From assembly GCA_016286935.1 (NCBI GenBank), contig JAEEUO010000025.1, forward strand, positions 1 to 9,062: DNA of 9,062 bases, read 5' to 3'. The notes under the pieces were generated by a model. The model made no database searches and had not been told where the DNA came from. It saw only the letters and a program-made list of their open reading frames with translations. This DNA is from Bacillota bacterium. Its GTDB lineage: Bacteria > Bacillota > Clostridia > Peptostreptococcales > Anaerovoracaceae. Shown here piece after piece: positions 7,372 to 9,062 of this stretch (position 1 is its first letter; each line of letters begins with the position of its first letter). Both the position numbers and the translations under genes were made by a program.

Positions 7372-8526
7372 TCAGCGGTTCGGGCGGCGCCTTGCGGGGA
7401 GCGCGTCGAGCGCGGCGTAGCTGTCGGATGCGGAAAAGCCGCGCGACGCGAGGCGCCGCAGGATCTTCGCGGCGAGCTTTTCGTCGAGTTCGGGCGGGCT
7501 GCCGGCGGCCTCGTACGCCTTCCGGGCAAGCGCCTCCGCCGTCTCGCGGAACGTCCGCGGATCGTCCGCCGTTTCGAAGGCGCCGCCGTCCGTTCCGCCG
7601 TCCTGTCCGTCCCGGTACGGCCGGATCGCCTCGCGGGCCGTATCGCGGTCGATCCCCTTCCGGACGAGCTCCTGTTCGATGCGGAGCGGCCCCTTGTTCT
7701 TCCGGACGGATTCCGCGGCATACCGCTCCGCGTAGGCGCGGTCGTCGAGGAACCCGTATTCGGCGAGGAACCGGACCGCGCCGTCGGCCGCCTCCGGGGA
7801 AACGTTCTTCTCGCGGAGTTTGTCGCGGATCTCGCGCTCCGTCCGCATGCGCGTCTCGAGCCAGCCGAGCGCGTATTCCTTCGCCTCCTCGAGCGCGTCT
7901 TCGGCGGACGGTTCGGGAAGCGGGAGGATCCGGAGATCGCCGGGCGATCCGCAGAGCGCGCCGATCAGCGGGAGCGGCGCGCCGCCGGCGTCCGGTACGG
8001 ACGCGAAATCGATCTCTGCGAGGATGACGCGCGGTTCGCCGTAGAACGGCTCCGCCTCCCCGCGGAAGCAGGGCCGGCCGGCCCCGTCCTCACCCGCGAC
8101 GGAGAACGACAGAAGGTCGCGCGAGAGGCCCTCGCCGGTGTATTTGAGGAACGCCTCCTTGCGCGTCCAGACGCGGAGGAACGTCGTTTCGTCCCCGGGC
8201 GCGCCGTCGAACAGCGCCTGCTCGGCGGGCGTGAATTTGCGGCGGATCACCGCTTCGCTCACGCGCGACCGCGTCGCGAGCTCGATGTCGACGCCGCAGG
8301 GACGGCGGTCGAACAGGGCCGTCCAGTATCCGCCGGAATGCGAGACGGAAACGAACACCGACGGGAGCGCCGGATAATACGGCTTCCCGTGTTCGCCCTC
8401 CGAAACGGCGCGGTTCCGCTTGCGCGGCTTCCGCTTTCCGGCCGCCTCGCAGTACGCGACGAGCGCCCGCTCGAGGAGGTCGCGGCTCTTTTCGCCTTCC
8501 TTCAGTTTGTGCCAGAACAGGATCAT
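7372..8526 (-). CDS. 4'-phosphopantetheinyl transferase / RecX fusion protein
   Basis: One uninterrupted 384-residue frame holds two unrelated families. Residues 1 to about 205 look like an Sfp-type phosphopantetheinyl transferase, which loads the CoA-derived arm onto carrier proteins: GKPYY (47-51), SVSHSG (60-65), GVDIE (78-82, with the metal-binding Asp80 and Glu82) and WTRKEAFLKYTGEGL (120-134, the WxxKEAxxK motif with Lys123, Glu124 and Lys128). Residues about 212-376 look like RecX, which binds RecA filaments and limits recombinase activity: ALGWLETRM, FLDDRAYAE (259-267), KGPLRIEQELVRKGI (278-292) and KILRRLASRGFS (354-365), covering three helical repeats. No ATG, GTG or TTG start falls between residues 180 and 227, so separate translation of a full RecX is unlikely. 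The ribosome site before ATG 8526 is weak. It is divergent from yerC and followed by the rhomboid gene. Both domain calls rest on motif recognition. Confidence 0.9.
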   Translation of the reverse strand: MILFWHKLKEGEKSRDLLERALVAYCEAAGKRKPRKRNRAVSEGEHGKPYYPALPSVFVSVSHSGGYWTALFDRRPCGVDIELATRSRVSEAVIRRKFTPAEQALFDGAPGDETTFLRVWTRKEAFLKYTGEGLSRDLLSFSVAGEDGAGRPCFRGEAEPFYGEPRVILAEIDFASVPDAGGAPLPLIGALCGSPGDLRILPLPEPSAEDALEEAKEYALGWLETRMRTEREIRDKLREKNVSPEAADGAVRFLAEYGFLDDRAYAERYAAESVRKNKGPLRIEQELVRKGIDRDTAREAIRPYRDGQDGGTDGGAFETADDPRTFRETAEALARKAYEAAGSPPELDEKLAAKILRRLASRGFSASDSYAALDALPARRRPNR

Positions 8527-8552
8527 TTCCGTTTTCGTGATAAAAATCGTAC

Positions 8553-8581
8553 TTGCGAACGGGGCGATTTCGTTCTATAAT
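8553..8581 (+). promoter_or_regulatory. sigma-A promoter of yerC
   Basis: TTGCGA (8553-8558), a 17-base spacer and a perfect TATAAT (8576-8581) lie in an AT-richer gap. Transcription would start near 8588, giving a leader of about 45 bases before ATG 8634. The divergent PPTase-RecX gene starts at 8526; I found no convincing minus-strand promoter for it in this gap. Confidence 0.8.
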
Positions 8582-8592
8582 ACTTCACAGTA
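8581..8592. promoter_or_regulatory. possible operator dyad at the yerC start site
   Basis: TACT-TCAC-AGTA is a short dyad overlapping the last base of the -10 box and the predicted start of transcription. The position would suit a repressor, possibly the TrpR-like YerC itself. With only four matching pairs per arm it may be chance. Confidence 0.2.
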
Positions 8593-8633
8593 CGAAAGTG
8601 CCCTTTTATTTTTCAATGGTTGCGAGGTGTGAG

Positions 8634-8939
8634 ATGGCCTTTACCCCGAAATGGATGAACGATGAGACGCGGGATTTCCTCCGCGCCGTGCTCCTGCTTG
8701 AGACCGAGGAGGAGGCCGCGCGCTTCTTCGACGACGTCTGTACGGTCAAGGAGATCCAGGCCCTCAGCCAGCGCCTCCACGTCGCGGAGCTGCTCGCCGA
8801 CCGGAATACCTACGTCGACATCGAGGCCCGGACGAAAGCGTCCACCGCGACGATCAGCCGCGTCAACCGCGCGCTCTCGTACGGCGCCGACGGCTACCAG
8901 CTCATCTTCGACAGGCGAAGCGGCGAAGACGCGAAGTAG
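8634..8939 (+). CDS. yerC: YerC/YecD family TrpR-like transcriptional regulator
   Basis: A 101-residue all-helical protein of the TrpR-like YerC/YecD family found in Bacillota. The helical N-terminal part (WMNDETRDFLRAVLLLETEEEAARFFDDVCTVKEI) leads to QALSQRLHVAELLADRNTY (42-60) and a helix-turn-helix, VDIEARTKASTATISRVNRAL (61-81), followed by the family-typical SYGADGYQLIF. TrpR relatives bind DNA as dimers; the ligand and target genes of this family are not established. The start at 8634 is supported by GAGGTG five bases upstream. In-frame ATGs at 8553 and 8616 are rejected because the first lies in the -35 box and the second has no ribosome site. It is the only plus-strand gene, with its own promoter and terminator. 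Confidence 0.93.
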   Translation: MAFTPKWMNDETRDFLRAVLLLETEEEAARFFDDVCTVKEIQALSQRLHVAELLADRNTYVDIEARTKASTATISRVNRALSYGADGYQLIFDRRSGEDAK

Positions 8940-8968
8940 CGACGCCCCGTCCGCACGCACCGTATGGC

Positions 8969-9001
8969 AGTGCCTCCCCGCATCCGGGGAGGCACTTTTG
9001 T
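8969..9001 (+). terminator. intrinsic terminator of yerC
   Basis: AGTGCCTCCCCG (8969-8980) and CGGGGAGGCACT (8985-8996) form a perfect twelve-pair stem with a CATC loop, followed by TTTTGTTT. It starts 30 bases after the yerC stop. On the minus strand no T-tract follows the stem, so it would serve the convergent gene poorly. Confidence 0.93.
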
Positions 9002-9010
9002 TTCGTCCTC

Positions 9011-9062
9011 CTACTTCGTCAGGATCTCGACGGCCTTCCGGAGCTGGTCGTCGGATTCGTAC
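9011..9062 (-). CDS. C-terminal end of an unidentified protein (runs off window)
   Basis: The minus strand reads YESDDQLRKAVEILTK followed by TAG at 9013-9011. Sixteen residues are too few for a secure call. A D-D-Q-L-x-K-A-x-E-I-L tail is what I would expect at the end of S41 C-terminal processing peptidases of clostridia, and the codon use fits the neighbours. It converges on yerC with about 70 bases between the stops. Treat the family as a guess and the reading frame as moderately likely. Confidence 0.5.
   Translation of the reverse strand, partial: YESDDQLRKAVEILTK

Noticed and set aside
8553..8633. A longer yerC starting at 8553
   Set aside because: That ATG overlaps the -35 box of the yerC promoter, and the extra residues do not resemble the family.
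8969..9000. Use of the yerC terminator by the convergent minus-strand gene
   Set aside because: The stem is symmetrical, but on the minus strand it is followed by GCCATAC rather than a T-run.

Overview
The window reads as chromosomal core DNA from a GC-rich member of the Bacillota, most likely a clostridial lineage. The clues are the UPF0237/UPF0210 gene pair, a YerC-type TrpR-like regulator, a clostridial-style cardiolipin synthase, an eukaryotic-like (type 2) isoleucyl-tRNA synthetase, AGGAGG-type ribosome binding sites and consensus sigma-A promoters lying in AT-richer gaps. The taxonomy is inference. I see no phage, transposase, CRISPR, tRNA or rRNA gene.

Layout from right to left (most genes are on the minus strand): the last codons of an unknown gene (9011-9062, -); a convergent TrpR-like regulator yerC (8634-8939, +) with its own promoter and terminator; a divergent gene for a phosphopantetheinyl transferase fused to RecX (7372-8526, -); a rhomboid protease (6753-7340, -) 31 nt downstream, closed by a symmetrical terminator; ileS (3455-6556, -) with its own near-consensus promoter; a strongly structured intergenic element (3317-3450); then ACT-domain protein, UPF0210 protein, rlmN and cls, tightly packed on the minus strand, with cls running off the left edge.

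Functionally this is mostly housekeeping: isoleucine charging, 23S rRNA/tRNA A2 methylation (RlmN), membrane phospholipid synthesis (Cls), carrier-protein activation (PPTase) and recombination control (RecX). The ACT/UPF0210 pair is conserved but of unknown function.

The best candidates for something new are: (1) the single-ORF PPTase-RecX fusion, which joins carrier-protein activation to RecA regulation and has no internal start codon near the junction; (2) a 134-bp multi-armed palindromic element between ileS and the ACT operon, ending in a U-tract on the transcribed strand; (3) a cls gene with an excellent Shine-Dalgarno sequence six bases before an in-frame ACG instead of ATG, next to a perfect 15-bp tandem duplication that extends the RlmN tail.
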